Notes: a model not told the origin generated them from the sequence alone. A stretch of 64,000 nt of DNA from Bacilli bacterium (GCA_017428495.1 JAFRQS010000030.1:1-64000); one strand, 5' to 3'. Positions 10,124 to 19,662 are shown, counted from the first letter of the stretch. Numbers and translations: made by a program.

Positions 10124-11134
10124 TATTTCTATGTAATTATGAGAACATGCTCTTATAAGTCTATTCATAATAGCAAGACCTAATCCTTCTTTTTCTACTC
10201 CTTCAATAATTACTAAATCTACATTATAATTATCTACTTCTCTTAATATCTTAAATATATTATGTGCAATATCTTCTAAAGTAGTACCATAAGAAATACA
10301 TTTTTTATAATTTTTTTTATTTAATTCATTACATATTACTAAAGTATTAGATGTTTCTAATTCTTTTATTTTAGATATTAATTTATTATTATCTTTACTA
10401 TATACCATTACACATTTAGTATTTGGGGCATAATGCTTATATTTCATACCAGGTGACAATACTTTATCATTTTCTTCTATATCACCTAATATATGCTTAT
10501 CTATTATAACTTCACCATATTCTTCTAACATCTCTTTAGTAACATATCCAGGTCTTAATATATGTATTTTATTATTTATTACTCTAACTACTGTAGATTC
10601 AACTCCAATCTTAGTATCTCCACCATCTATTATACAACTTACTTTATTACCCAATTCATCAATAATATCAGATATATTAGTACCGCTAGGTTTACCTGAT
10701 ACATTAGCACTAGGTGCTGCTATAGGAGTATCTGAGTATTCTATTAATTTATTTGCAATAATATTAGATGGCATTCTTATTCCTACTGTATCTAATCCTC
10801 CAGTAGCAGCGTATGGTACACATTCATTTTTATCAAATATTATAGTAAGAGGCCCTGGGAAGAATCTATTCATTAATTTTAATTCTGTATCATTTATATT
10901 TTTGGCTATTCTATAAACCATATCTATACTTGATACATGTAGTATTAATGGATTATCATTCTTCCTTCCTTTTGCCTTAAATATATCATTTATTGCATCA
11001 CTATTTAATCCATCTGCACCTATCCCATATACGGTTTCAGTAGGAAATATAACCAGCTTACCAGACTTAATAAAATCAGATGCTTTCTTTATATCTTCTA
11101 AATTAATATTATCTTTTAAATTATAAATAACCAT
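10118..11134 (-). CDS. tsaC: Threonylcarbamoyl-AMP synthase (Sua5/YwlC)
   Basis: Makes threonylcarbamoyl-AMP from threonine, bicarbonate and ATP, the first step of t6A tRNA modification. The N-terminal YrdC-type domain carries FPTETVYGIGADG and KAKGRKNDNPLI (about residues 30-65) and SANVSGKPSGT. The C-terminal Sua5 domain (about 215-335) makes this the long Sua5/YwlC form (338 residues) rather than short TsaC. The start has a GGTGAT ribosome site. Confidence 0.93.
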   Translation of the reverse strand: MVIYNLKDNINLEDIKKASDFIKSGKLVIFPTETVYGIGADGLNSDAINDIFKAKGRKNDNPLILHVSSIDMVYRIAKNINDTELKLMNRFFPGPLTIIFDKNECVPYAATGGLDTVGIRMPSNIIANKLIEYSDTPIAAPSANVSGKPSGTNISDIIDELGNKVSCIIDGGDTKIGVESTVVRVINNKIHILRPGYVTKEMLEEYGEVIIDKHILGDIEENDKVLSPGMKYKHYAPNTKCVMVYSKDNNKLISKIKELETSNTLVICNELNKKNYKKCISYGTTLEDIAHNIFKILREVDNYNVDLVIIEGVEKEGLGLAIMNRLIRACSHNYIEIK

Positions 11135-11181
11135 AATATCACCACTTGATGATTATAATATTTTTTCTATATTTTTACAAG

Positions 11182-11202
11182 AAAAAAACTACATATGTAG
11201 TT
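11182..11202 (-). terminator. Terminator after spoVIF
   Basis: Palindrome AACTACATATGTAGTT followed on the minus strand by a T-run, at the end of the spoVIF coding sequence. Confidence 0.75.
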
Positions 11203-11443
11203 ATACCATTTTATCTATATTTTTAGGCACTTTATCATTAACTATTGCTTTTACTATTTTATCTTCTTTTTCTTTTGATACATCTTTACCTGCTATCATA
11301 CCTATTTCATGTATTAAATCTCTAAGCTTACTTTCATCTTTTAGATTATCTCCTTGTATCTTTTTAGCAAGACTTAATATTGTTTCTTTATTAACATTAG
11401 TTTTACTTTCTATTTTTTTATAAAAATTATCACTAAAACCCAT
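11201..11443 (-). CDS. spoVIF: Stage VI sporulation protein F
   Basis: Small (80 residues) sporulation protein involved in late coat assembly in Bacillus (also called YjcC). The pattern F-x-K-I-E-x-K-T-x-V near the start, the middle IQGDNLKDESKLRDLIHEI and the end VSKEKEDKIVKAIVNDKVPK match what I recall of that family. A strong AGGAGG ribosome site precedes the ATG. It sits just downstream of der and ends in its own terminator. Assignment is from recognised sequence pattern, not alignment. Confidence 0.85.
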   Translation of the reverse strand: MGFSDNFYKKIESKTNVNKETILSLAKKIQGDNLKDESKLRDLIHEIGMIAGKDVSKEKEDKIVKAIVNDKVPKNIDKMV

Positions 11444-11484
11444 AACATCCTCCTAGAATATTATATGTCTTAGTGATAAAATTG

Positions 11485-12786
11485 TTATTCTCCTCTATTT
11501 TTAAATTGTAATACTATTGGTGTACCTTCTAAATCAAAAGATTCTCTTAATTTATTTTCTAAATATCTTTCATATGAGAAATGTATTAATGTTTTATCAT
11601 TTACATGAAATAATATTTTTATTGGTGCCTTACCAACTTGATTCACATAATATATTTTTAATCTTTTACCTTTATATGAAGGAGCAGGATTTAATGTTGT
11701 TGCTTCTCCTATTACATCATTTAATACACTTGTTTTTATTTCTTTATGTGCATTATCATATACTTTTAATACTTCAGGCATTACAGTATGAATTCTTTTT
11801 TTAGTAAGAGCACTAGTAAACACAATTGGTGCATAATCCATAAATGCAAAATTATTTCTAATATCTTTAGTTACTTCATTCATATCTTTAGTACTTTTAT
11901 CCCATTTATTTACAACTATTACTACTGCTTTACCAGCTTCTATAGCATATCCTGCTATATGTTTATCTTGTTCAATAATACCTTCCTCTATATTTAATAC
12001 TATTAAACATACATCAGATCTATCTATTGCTTTTAATGCTCTTAAAACACTATATCTTTCTACATTTTCATATATCTTTCCTTGTTTTCTAATACCTGCT
12101 GTATCTATCACTACAAAGTCACGTTTTTGATATGTAAATGGTGTATCTATTGCATCTCTTGTAGTACCACTAACATTAGATACTATTGATCTTTCTTCAT
12201 TTAATAACGCATTAACTAAAGAACTTTTACCAACGTTAGGTCTACCTATAACGCAAAATTTAATTACGTCATCATCATAGTTAATATCTTTTACATTCTT
12301 AAAATCTTCTACAACAGCATCCATTAAATCATATATACCATTATTTTGTTCTGCACTTATTGGTATTACATCAAATCCAAGTTCATAAAAATTATATATA
12401 TTATCTTTAGATACTTTAGAATCCATTTTATTAGCAGCAACTATAACCTTTTTATTACTTTTCTTTAACATATCTTTAATTAAATAATCATTTGGGCCAA
12501 GATCTTCTTTACCATCTACTACAAATATAATTACATCTGCTTCATCAATAGCAAGTTCTGCTTGTACTCTTATTTCTTTGTTAAAATCTTCATTTCCTAA
12601 ATCAATACCACCCGTATCAATTAAATGGAATTTATAATCATTATAAGTTGCTAAACTATATATTCTATCTCTTGTTACACCTGGGGTATCTTCTATAATA
12701 GATATTCTTTTGCCAGCTAGTCTATTAAATAAAGTACTCTTACCAACATTAGGCTTACCAACTAATGCAACTGTAGGAATTTTCAT
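11485..12786 (-). CDS. der: Ribosome biogenesis GTPase Der (EngA)
   Basis: Double-GTPase needed for 50S ribosome assembly. Two tandem G domains are visible, each with its own P-loop: GKPNVGKST at about residues 10-18 and GRPNVGKSS near 190. A KH-like C-terminal domain follows. The start is placed at the ATG at 12786 because GAGGTGAT precedes it and the protein then begins [10 protein letters not shown] as in the family. An upstream in-frame start at 12834 would add a hydrophobic leader that does not belong. Confidence 0.96.
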   Translation of the reverse strand: MKIPTVALVGKPNVGKSTLFNRLAGKRISIIEDTPGVTRDRIYSLATYNDYKFHLIDTGGIDLGNEDFNKEIRVQAELAIDEADVIIFVVDGKEDLGPNDYLIKDMLKKSNKKVIVAANKMDSKVSKDNIYNFYELGFDVIPISAEQNNGIYDLMDAVVEDFKNVKDINYDDDVIKFCVIGRPNVGKSSLVNALLNEERSIVSNVSGTTRDAIDTPFTYQKRDFVVIDTAGIRKQGKIYENVERYSVLRALKAIDRSDVCLIVLNIEEGIIEQDKHIAGYAIEAGKAVVIVVNKWDKSTKDMNEVTKDIRNNFAFMDYAPIVFTSALTKKRIHTVMPEVLKVYDNAHKEIKTSVLNDVIGEATTLNPAPSYKGKRLKIYYVNQVGKAPIKILFHVNDKTLIHFSYERYLENKLRESFDLEGTPIVLQFKNRGE

Positions 12787-12834
12787 AAGAATCACCTCGT
12801 TTGAAATTATAACAAAAAAAATAATAATAATCAA

Positions 12835-13278
12835 TTAACTATTATTTATTATACTTAATACTTTTTCCCCAAATATTATTTTTTTTATATATTCACATAT
12901 AAGAATATAATCATCCTCTAATTCTAAATAGTATTTATTCTTATACAAATATATTTTACATTTTACTCTATTTTTAATAAAGTAATCCTCTATTTCATAC
13001 AAAAATTTAGCTTTATAATAAAACTTAACATTTGTATTAATCTTTTCATTATATTTTAAAAATGGATCATTTACTTTCTTAATACTTAATATCACACCAT
13101 AATTATCATTAACATAACACTCTACATTAAATGTAGAATATAAATCTATCTTATACTCTTTCTTTATTATTTTTAATATTTTAAATAAACACTCATCAAT
13201 ACTATCTTTATTAAATATATAATAACTTTTATTTAGATAAACTATATATTTATCATTATCAACATAATCTATTTTCAT
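12835..13278 (-). CDS. Hypothetical protein, possibly leaderless
   Basis: 147-residue protein rich in Tyr, Ile, Lys and Asp with no recognised family, signal peptide or membrane segment. It ends about 50 bases before der and may be co-transcribed with it. The chosen ATG (13278) is immediately preceded by TATAAT with no Shine-Dalgarno sequence. An alternative TTG at 13305 also lacks one. The gene is divergent from the small membrane protein at 13368. Confidence 0.6.
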   Translation of the reverse strand: MKIDYVDNDKYIVYLNKSYYIFNKDSIDECLFKILKIIKKEYKIDLYSTFNVECYVNDNYGVILSIKKVNDPFLKYNEKINTNVKFYYKAKFLYEIEDYFIKNRVKCKIYLYKNKYYLELEDDYILICEYIKKIIFGEKVLSIINNS

Positions 13279-13314
13279 ATTATATAATATGAATAAATAA
13301 TACAATTGTTCTTA

Positions 13315-13343
13315 TTGACATATTACTTAGTAAAAGTTATACT
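13315..13343 (+). promoter_or_regulatory. Sigma-A promoter of small membrane protein gene
   Basis: Consensus TTGACA (13315-13320), 17-base spacer and TATACT (13338-13343), followed by AGGAGG and the ATG at 13368. Confidence 0.8.
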
Positions 13344-13367
13344 TATATTATGATAGGAGGAATAAAA

Positions 13368-13547
13368 ATGGCAAATACAAAGAAAAGTCCTGCTAAAAAA
13401 ACTGTTGCAAAGAAAAGTGAAATAAAAAAGCTAGCAGACAAAGAAATAACTAATGGCGCATTTATTCTTATATTAGTTTTATGTGTAGTTATTGGTGGAG
13501 TTTTAGGTTGGCTATTAGGTGGTTATGCATTTAATTTATTGAATTAA
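13368..13547 (+). CDS. Small single-pass membrane protein
   Basis: 59-residue protein of unknown function. The first 30 residues are Lys/Ala-rich with a histone-H1-like KKSPAKKTVAKK pattern, presumably cytoplasmic. One membrane helix with glycine spacing (about residues 33-56) ends the protein. The start is the ATG at 13368. An in-frame ATG at 13350 lies upstream of and overlaps the AGGAGG ribosome site, so it is rejected. It has a strong promoter and its own terminator. Confidence 0.75.
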   Translation: MANTKKSPAKKTVAKKSEIKKLADKEITNGAFILILVLCVVIGGVLGWLLGGYAFNLLN

Positions 13548-13573
13548 AAAAGACTTTAAAAAAGTCTTTTTTT
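13546..13573. terminator. Bidirectional terminator
   Basis: Stem AAAAGACTT/AAGTCTTTT with flanking A and T runs between the convergent small membrane gene and engB. Confidence 0.85.
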
Positions 13574-14168
13574 AATCATCTATAAAATCCAAATACTTTT
13601 CTACTGTATTATAAACATCTTTTTTACCATCTTTAGTAACAGAAGAAAATAAAATCAAATTATCCCCCTCTTTTAAATCTAATGTTTTCAATATAATATT
13701 TTTATATTTCTCTCTTTGACCAAAAGATATTTTATCAATCTTAGTAGCAATAACTGTAACCTTTAAATTATAATACTTCAAATAATTATACATTAGTATA
13801 TCATCACTTGTTGGTTTATGTCTAAAATCAACAAGCATAAATACTTCTTTCAATTCTTTTCTATTTGCTACATAATCTTCAATCATCTTACCAAACTTCA
13901 TTTGTGTTTTCTTATCAGCTATTGCATAACCATATCCTGGAACATCTACAAAATAAAAATCTTTATTTATTTTATAGAAATTTAAAGTTTGAGTTTTACC
14001 TGGTTTACTTGATGTTCTAGCAAAATTTTTTCTATTTATAAGTGTATTAACAAAACTACTCTTTCCAACATTACTTCTTCCTACTATTAAAAACTCAGGA
14101 AGATTATCTTCTGGATATTGACTTTGTCTTACTGCTGATATAAAAAGTTCTGTACTTGTAATCTTCAT
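13572..14168 (-). CDS. engB: Ribosome biogenesis GTPase EngB (YsxC)
   Basis: Single-domain GTPase for 50S subunit assembly. The 198 residues match the family. G1 is GRSNVGKSS at about residues 29-37, G3 is VDVPGYG near 74 and G4 is ATKIDK near 140. A GGTGAT ribosome site precedes the ATG. It is downstream of nrnA but separated from it by a terminator. Confidence 0.95.
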   Translation of the reverse strand: MKITSTELFISAVRQSQYPEDNLPEFLIVGRSNVGKSSFVNTLINRKNFARTSSKPGKTQTLNFYKINKDFYFVDVPGYGYAIADKKTQMKFGKMIEDYVANRKELKEVFMLVDFRHKPTSDDILMYNYLKYYNLKVTVIATKIDKISFGQREKYKNIILKTLDLKEGDNLILFSSVTKDGKKDVYNTVEKYLDFIDD

Positions 14169-14200
14169 AACATCACCGAGATAATTGTATCATTTATATA

Positions 14201-14246
14201 AAAAAAAAGCAAATTGTAGCATTTATTTACAATTATTGCTTTTTAT
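14201..14246 (-). terminator. Terminator after nrnA
   Basis: Long minus-strand hairpin (AAAAAGCAA...TTGCTTTTT with an inner AATTGTA/TACAATT) ending in a T-run. It overlaps the nrnA stop codon. Confidence 0.8.
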
Positions 14247-15198
14247 TATTATAATCATAACACAACTCATCTAACTTACTTACTATCTCATCTGATAAAT
14301 CAAAATTTGGTAATCTTATACCACTAGCAAGTTTATGACCACCACCATTATATTGCATAGCAATAGTATTTATTGCTGGTCCTCTACTTCTTACTGATAC
14401 TCGTACTAAATTTTGCTTAACATCCTCTGAAAAAGTAATCCACACTAAAAGCTCATCAACATACGCTAGTTCACCTATCATATTTCCTATACTAGCAGGA
14501 TCCATTTTATATTCTTTTTGTATTTCATCAGTTATTTTTATATAACCTACACCATTTTTTGTTATTTTTAAATTTTGAAAGAAATAACCCATAAATCTTA
14601 TTTCATCAATACTTCTTAAATACATCATTTCATATAACTTTGGAGTATCTAATTTAAATTCTTTTACTAATTTAGAAGATATTAAAAGCGTATCAGAACT
14701 TGTACATGGATATAAAAACCTATTAGTATCTGCAACAATACCCATATAAAGTTTTTCAGCTGCAGACTTTGTTATTTTCAATTTAGTTTCATAACATAAA
14801 TCTGCTATCATTTCACACGTACTTGATTTATCTTCATTAACTAGTTCTATATCACAAAACTTTTCCTCAAATGGATGATGATCTATTCTTATTCTATTTT
14901 TATAAAGTGATATATCATCCACATCCACTCTAGATGTTTTAGGAGTATCTGTAACTATTAGTAAAGTATTATCATAATCAATATTTTCTTCCTTATCTAA
15001 AGGCCCTACAAATTTAAATTTTGCAGAATATGCTCCTACAGCATAAACCTTTTTATCTGGAAAAGTTTCTTTTATAATATCCTTAAGCCCTAATTGACTT
15101 CCTAAAGCATCCATATCCGCATTTATGTGTCTTGCAATTACTATATTATTAAATTTTTTTATTATCTTAAATATTTCTTTATACATATTATTTTTCAT
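14233..15198 (-). CDS. nrnA: DHH-family oligoribonuclease / pAp phosphatase
   Basis: Degrades short oligoribonucleotides and dephosphorylates pAp. The DHH phosphoesterase domain shows NADMDALG near residue 28, TDTPK near 90 and the DHH triad near 111. The C-terminal DHHA1 domain has GGGHKLASG. The 321 residues match NrnA. Its start overlaps the ackA end by 11 bases with no clear ribosome site, which suggests translational coupling. A second ATG at 15186 is possible. Confidence 0.9.
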   Translation of the reverse strand: MKNNMYKEIFKIIKKFNNIVIARHINADMDALGSQLGLKDIIKETFPDKKVYAVGAYSAKFKFVGPLDKEENIDYDNTLLIVTDTPKTSRVDVDDISLYKNRIRIDHHPFEEKFCDIELVNEDKSSTCEMIADLCYETKLKITKSAAEKLYMGIVADTNRFLYPCTSSDTLLISSKLVKEFKLDTPKLYEMMYLRSIDEIRFMGYFFQNLKITKNGVGYIKITDEIQKEYKMDPASIGNMIGELAYVDELLVWITFSEDVKQNLVRVSVRSRGPAINTIAMQYNGGGHKLASGIRLPNFDLSDEIVSKLDELCYDYNNKKQ

Positions 15199-16372
15199 TT
15201 ACTAAATTATAAGTATCTCTTGCAATCATTAACTCTTCATTAGTTGGAATTACATAACAAGGTATTGAAGAATCCTTTGTTGTTATCAATCTTTCTTCTC
15301 CCCTTATATTATTTGCTTCTTTGTCTAATTTAATACCTAATACAGCAAGTCTTTCTATTATTTTTTCTCTTGTTGAAATAGAATTCTCACCTATTCCAGC
15401 AGTAAAGCATATAGCATCTGCTCCACCCATTAGTACGTAATATTTTGCGATATATTCTACAACTCTTCTTACATACATACCTTGTGCTAAAATACATCTC
15501 TTATTACCCTCATTAGCACCATTTTCTACATCTCTTGAATCGCTACTTACACCACTAATTCCAAGCAATCCACTTTCTTTATTTAATGCCTTATCAACTT
15601 CAGAAATATTCATTCCTGTTACTTCCATTATATAAGGAATTATACTTGCATCTATATCACCGCATCTACTTCCCATAACTATACCTGCATTTGGAGTAAG
15701 TCCCATAGAAGTATCTATACATTTACCATTTACAACAGCACTTAAACTACCACCATTACCTAAATGGCATACTATTACTTTAGTATCATCTCTACCTAAT
15801 ATTTCATTAATTCTTCTTGATACATATTTGTGACTTGTACCATGCATTCCATATTTTCTTACTGCATAATTTGTATACCAATCATAAGGAACTGCATACA
15901 TAAATGCTTCCTCTGGCATTGTTTGATGAAATGCTGTATCAAATACTGCTACATGAATTGCATTAGGCATATATTCTTTAAATGCCTTTATTCCCACTAA
16001 TGAAGCAGGATTATGAAGTGGTGCCAAAGTTGTATATTTTTTTATAACATCTTCTACATAATCATTGACTATAACACTATCACTTATCTTATCTGCACCT
16101 TGAACTGTTCTGTGGCCTACACCCTTTATTTCTTCTAAAGATTCAACTATATTGTTTTCAAGTAGTTCTTTAGTCAAAAAGCCAACAGCAACAGAGTGAT
16201 TAGATAATTCAACTTCATGTCTTATTTTCTCCCCATTTAATTTTATTGTATAAAAACTATTTTCGATACCAATTCTTTCAAAAACACCAGATATTAGTAC
16301 CTTTTCTTCAGGCATTTCATACATTTGAAACTTTAATGATGAACTTCCTGCATTAACTGCTAATACTTTCAT
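15188..16372 (-). CDS. ackA: Acetate kinase
   Basis: Interconverts acetyl phosphate plus ADP with acetate plus ATP, giving ATP in fermentation. The NAGSSSLKF start, the FDTAFHQTMP and YGMHGTSHKYV motifs and HLGNGGS are all present over 394 residues. The ATG at 16372 is chosen because GAGGAGGAAAAT precedes it and the motif NAGSS begins at residue 6. An upstream start at 16414 adds a non-homologous leader. No pta gene is in the window. Confidence 0.96.
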   Translation of the reverse strand: MKVLAVNAGSSSLKFQMYEMPEEKVLISGVFERIGIENSFYTIKLNGEKIRHEVELSNHSVAVGFLTKELLENNIVESLEEIKGVGHRTVQGADKISDSVIVNDYVEDVIKKYTTLAPLHNPASLVGIKAFKEYMPNAIHVAVFDTAFHQTMPEEAFMYAVPYDWYTNYAVRKYGMHGTSHKYVSRRINEILGRDDTKVIVCHLGNGGSLSAVVNGKCIDTSMGLTPNAGIVMGSRCGDIDASIIPYIMEVTGMNISEVDKALNKESGLLGISGVSSDSRDVENGANEGNKRCILAQGMYVRRVVEYIAKYYVLMGGADAICFTAGIGENSISTREKIIERLAVLGIKLDKEANNIRGEERLITTKDSSIPCYVIPTNEELMIARDTYNLVNEK

Positions 16373-16394
16373 ATTTTCCTCCTCAACAATTAAT

Positions 16395-16403
16395 ATTATA
16401 ACA
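16395..16403 (-). promoter_or_regulatory. Extended -10 promoter of ackA
   Basis: TGTTATAAT on the minus strand about 25 bases before the ackA start. No good -35 is seen because that position is the T-run of the preceding terminator. Confidence 0.5.
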
Positions 16404-16411
16404 TAAAAATA

Positions 16412-16439
16412 CAAAAAAAAGACTACTAATGTAGTCTTA
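16412..16439 (-). terminator. Terminator after SASP gene
   Basis: Minus-strand stem AAGACTAC/GTAGTCTT with a four-base loop and long T-run, between the SASP gene and ackA. Confidence 0.85.
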
Positions 16440-16441
16440 AA

Positions 16442-16678
16442 TTATTTAGATCTCTTTTTTGAACTTCTAGACATATCTGCTAGTTGTTTTGTCATTTCTC
16501 CTCTAACTTTACCATTACATCTAGAATCAGTCTCTGGTCCTAAATTAGCTCCAAATTCATTAGCAATTTCATATTTCATTTGATTTGAAGATTCTCTCTT
16601 TGAACTATTATTTTGCCTATTTTGTTTTTTTCTGCTATTACTATTTTGCTTTTCACTATTTTTCTTACGTGACATCAT
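16442..16678 (-). CDS. Alpha/beta-type small acid-soluble spore protein
   Basis: DNA-coating protein of the dormant spore, degraded by GPR protease on germination. The core from residue 34 (MKYEIANEFGANLGPETDSR...NGKVRGEMTKQL) matches the family, including the EIA...EFG region around the GPR cleavage site and the NG-x-V-x-G-E-x-T-K motif. It is unusual in carrying about 33 extra N-terminal residues rich in Lys, Asn, Ser and Gln and a basic tail, and in having an Arg where the usual motif has Gly. AGGAGGTGA precedes the ATG. Confidence 0.85.
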   Translation of the reverse strand: MMSRKKNSEKQNSNSRKKQNRQNNSSKRESSNQMKYEIANEFGANLGPETDSRCNGKVRGEMTKQLADMSRSSKKRSK

Positions 16679-16740
16679 TTCACCTCCTACATTATTAGAG
16701 TGTGAAATAATCTATAAATTATACAACCATTTAATGGAAA

Positions 16741-17925
16741 TTATAATATATCATTATCTACAAATTTATAATTCTTTACACTTATTTTTTCAATATTATT
16801 AATTGCAATATCTATCATTTCTTCATAATTAATAAGTTTTTCATATTCAATACATTTATTTAAATTAGGATTTATGACAGGATGCTTAGGTACAAAAATA
16901 GTACAACAATCATCAAATGGAAGAATACTAGTATTATATGTATCTATCTTTTTTGAAATATCTATTATTTCTAATTTGTCTAGACACGCAACTGGTCTTA
17001 TTACTGGCATACAAGTAACATTATTTATAACATACATACTAGTTAGTGTTTGACTAGCTACTTGGCCTATTGATTCTCCATTTATTAAAATCTTACATTT
17101 ATTATTTTTAGCAACTCTCTCACTTATTCTATACATCATTCTTCTCATTATAGTAATCATATATGTTGGTTCAATATTCTTATATATTGATTCTTGAATT
17201 TCAGTAAATGGAACAACATATAAATTTATATTACTACCATATTTAGTTAATTTTTTTGCTAAAGTTATAACTTTATTCTTTGCATCAATACTGGTATGAG
17301 GTGGTGAATCAAAATATATGCAATCAATATCTATTCCCCTTTTATTAGCCAAATACCCTGCAACAGGAGAATCTATTCCACCACTTAACATCAATAATCC
17401 CTTACCCTGTACTCCAGTTGGATATCCACCCAATCCTTCTATTTCATTTACGTATATATATGAATAATCATTTCTTATTTCAACATGTAATAATATATCT
17501 GGATTGTGAACATCTACCTTAATATTTGGAATACTCTTTAATATTGAAGCACCAACTAATCTACTTGTTTCAACAGAGTTATAAGGAAATTTCTTATCAG
17601 CTCTATTAGTTTCAACCTTAAATGAATTAAATGTTAATTTGGATAAAAGATTTACTGCTTCAGCTTTTATAGAATCTAAATCCTTATCAATCTTATAGCA
17701 AATTACTATAGAATGTATCCCAAATACTTCTCTTAACTTCTCAACTATCGCAGCTTCATTATAATCTTTTATATCTATAAACATTCTTAATCTATCTTTT
17801 ATGATATATATATCATATCCAATTAACTTATTTTTAATGTTATTATATAATCTATCTATAAATACTTTCATATTGTCTTTTTTTGTTGTAAGTTCCCCAT
17901 ACTTAATCATAATTAACTTTTCCAT
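16741..17925 (-). CDS. thiI: tRNA 4-thiouridine synthase / sulfurtransferase
   Basis: Transfers sulfur to U8 of tRNA and may serve thiazole synthesis. An N-terminal ferredoxin-like plus THUMP region (residues 1-165) precedes a PP-loop ATP pyrophosphatase domain with SGGIDS at 181-186. The C-terminal rhodanese domain of enteric ThiI is absent, as usual in Bacilli (394 residues). A GGTGAT ribosome site precedes the ATG. A separate small rhodanese gene lies at 32.6 kb, though no link is shown. Confidence 0.94.
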   Translation of the reverse strand: MEKLIMIKYGELTTKKDNMKVFIDRLYNNIKNKLIGYDIYIIKDRLRMFIDIKDYNEAAIVEKLREVFGIHSIVICYKIDKDLDSIKAEAVNLLSKLTFNSFKVETNRADKKFPYNSVETSRLVGASILKSIPNIKVDVHNPDILLHVEIRNDYSYIYVNEIEGLGGYPTGVQGKGLLMLSGGIDSPVAGYLANKRGIDIDCIYFDSPPHTSIDAKNKVITLAKKLTKYGSNINLYVVPFTEIQESIYKNIEPTYMITIMRRMMYRISERVAKNNKCKILINGESIGQVASQTLTSMYVINNVTCMPVIRPVACLDKLEIIDISKKIDTYNTSILPFDDCCTIFVPKHPVINPNLNKCIEYEKLINYEEMIDIAINNIEKISVKNYKFVDNDIL

Positions 17926-17950
17926 AAAATCACCTAAACATATTATACAT

Positions 17951-17983
17951 TAAAAAAAAGATATTTAAATATCTTTTTTAATA
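17951..17983 (-). terminator. Terminator upstream of thiI
   Basis: Palindrome AAAGATATTTAAATATCTTT followed by T residues on the minus strand. It ends the transcript of the coiled-coil protein gene. Confidence 0.8.
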
Positions 17984-17990
17984 ACATTTT

Positions 17991-19370
17991 TTACATTGTT
18001 TTTGAGCTTTCATCATCTGAATAAGTTGGCTCACCTAATGCCTCTGAAATTGTTGCATATATAGCATTTATTTGCTTATTCTTTGAAGCTTCAATATCAT
18101 GAATTTCTTGAGCATGTTTTGCTTTCAACTCTTCTATTTCTTGAGCGTGTTTTGCCTTCAATTCAGCAATAACACTCTTTGAGCTTTCAGCCTCATCAGT
18201 TCTAGATTGTCTAAGTTCACTTAATTGATCCTCTAAACTTGCAATCTTAGTACTATAACCAGCATCTATATTAGAATTTTTACTAGTCAATTGTTCATTT
18301 GCTTGTGTCAAAGAATTACATTTAGCAGTTAAATCATCTAACACTGTTTCATAACTACTAATCTTTGCCTTAGCTTCTTCCAAAGCTGTATTAGCACTAC
18401 TTAATTTAGAACTCAATTTTTCAATTTGAGCATCCCTTTCTTGTAATGTATTTTTAAATCTATGTAATCTAGCAAGTACATCTGTCTTATTAGCCAATTG
18501 AGGACTATCACTTACCATTTCTCTATCAGCAACTTCATTAGCAGGTTCTTCTGATACCTTAGCTACCTCATTTTTTCTATTAAGAATAGCTGCTATTTTA
18601 TCTTCTATTGATTGTGATGATTCGGGTTGTGGCATTTCAACAGCTGGTGCTACATTTTCTTCAACTTCAGGAGCACTTGCAACTGCTTCTGCAACCGGCA
18701 TTTCTACTTTTGGTTCTACTACAGGTTCCATAGTTGGAATTACTGGTTCCAAACCTGACATTGGAATAGCTTGAGGTTCTGGAACTAAATCAACAGTCTT
18801 TTCTTCTTTAGGTAATTCGACCTGTGGTTCTACTGAAAAACTTGGAATCTCAAATTGAGGTGTAACTTCTTCCTCTTTTTCTTCTACTTTATCATCCCAT
18901 GTTCCAGGAACAACTTCTCCACCCAAATGATTTGTATATTCTACTTTTGGTAATATTTGAGTTCTATCTTCTTTTTCCACATTTTCAAACCATTTTGAAG
19001 TAACTCTTGATATCTTATTTTTCAATGCACTAGTAAATAGAACTGCTCTTCTAACAACATGTGATATACCACTTTGATTTTGTAAAGCTGTTATTTTAGA
19101 ATCAAGTTGTGCAACATTACCTTCACTTAAATCTATTAATGATTCTAACCCTTTAGCCTCTTCTTGTGGTGCTTCATTTTTTTGATCTGATGCTTCAGCA
19201 ACTGGGACACTTGGTTGAGCAACTTCTTCACTAACAAGATTCTTACTATAAATTCTTCCTAATTTTTCTTTTACAGCTTGCTTTACCCTTACAGCCCTAG
19301 TTAACAAATCTTCACTAACTTTCAAGGCAAAATCACAATTTAAATATGAATACTCTAACTCGGATGTCAT
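17991..19370 (-). CDS. Coiled-coil protein of unknown function
   Basis: 459 residues, no signal peptide or membrane segment. The N-terminal 120 residues are mixed helical. A Pro/Glu/Val-rich, probably disordered linker spans about 155-300, and a long coiled coil about 305-430 includes the tandem unit LKAKHAQEI(E/H) twice. Overall this looks like a cytoplasmic scaffold or filament-type protein, but I recognise no family. Base and codon use are a little richer in G and C than neighbours. AGGAGGTAAT precedes the ATG. It lies 22 bases after the DUF1292 gene and is probably its operon partner. Confidence 0.75.
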   Translation of the reverse strand: MTSELEYSYLNCDFALKVSEDLLTRAVRVKQAVKEKLGRIYSKNLVSEEVAQPSVPVAEASDQKNEAPQEEAKGLESLIDLSEGNVAQLDSKITALQNQSGISHVVRRAVLFTSALKNKISRVTSKWFENVEKEDRTQILPKVEYTNHLGGEVVPGTWDDKVEEKEEEVTPQFEIPSFSVEPQVELPKEEKTVDLVPEPQAIPMSGLEPVIPTMEPVVEPKVEMPVAEAVASAPEVEENVAPAVEMPQPESSQSIEDKIAAILNRKNEVAKVSEEPANEVADREMVSDSPQLANKTDVLARLHRFKNTLQERDAQIEKLSSKLSSANTALEEAKAKISSYETVLDDLTAKCNSLTQANEQLTSKNSNIDAGYSTKIASLEDQLSELRQSRTDEAESSKSVIAELKAKHAQEIEELKAKHAQEIHDIEASKNKQINAIYATISEALGEPTYSDDESSKTM

Positions 19371-19392
19371 AATATTACCTCCTATTTTTTTA

Positions 19393-19662
19393 CTATTCTT
19401 CGCTCTTTGCTACTTCTTTCATAACTTCTTTAACTGCAGCCCATTCTTCATCAGATTCGATTGCGCCTAAAGAATACATATTATCTTTTTCTATCAATTC
19501 AGAAGCATAAATCTTTACCATTTCATTTTCATCTACTTCATTCAAAGTATAAAGAATATAATTTTTATTATACTTTTTTACTGTAAATGCAGATAATATT
19601 TCAGCCTCTTTCTCATTACCAGCTTCATCTAAAACTATAATAGTCTTTTTCTTGTCATCCAT
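19393..19662 (-). CDS. DUF1292 family protein
   Basis: Small acidic cytoplasmic protein of 89 residues. The pattern I-x-V-L-D-E-x-G-N-E...YILYTLNEVDENEM...YAS is that of DUF1292 (YrzB-like) proteins of Firmicutes, whose function is unknown. It is followed closely by the coiled-coil gene. Confidence 0.8.
   Translation of the reverse strand: MDDKKKTIIVLDEAGNEKEAEILSAFTVKKYNKNYILYTLNEVDENEMVKIYASELIEKDNMYSLGAIESDEEWAAVKEVMKEVAKSEE

Noticed and set aside
11517-11997. Plus-strand open frames opposite der
   Set aside because: Hydrophobic, low-complexity translations antisense to a conserved GTPase; no ribosome site. The same applies to other antisense frames in the window.
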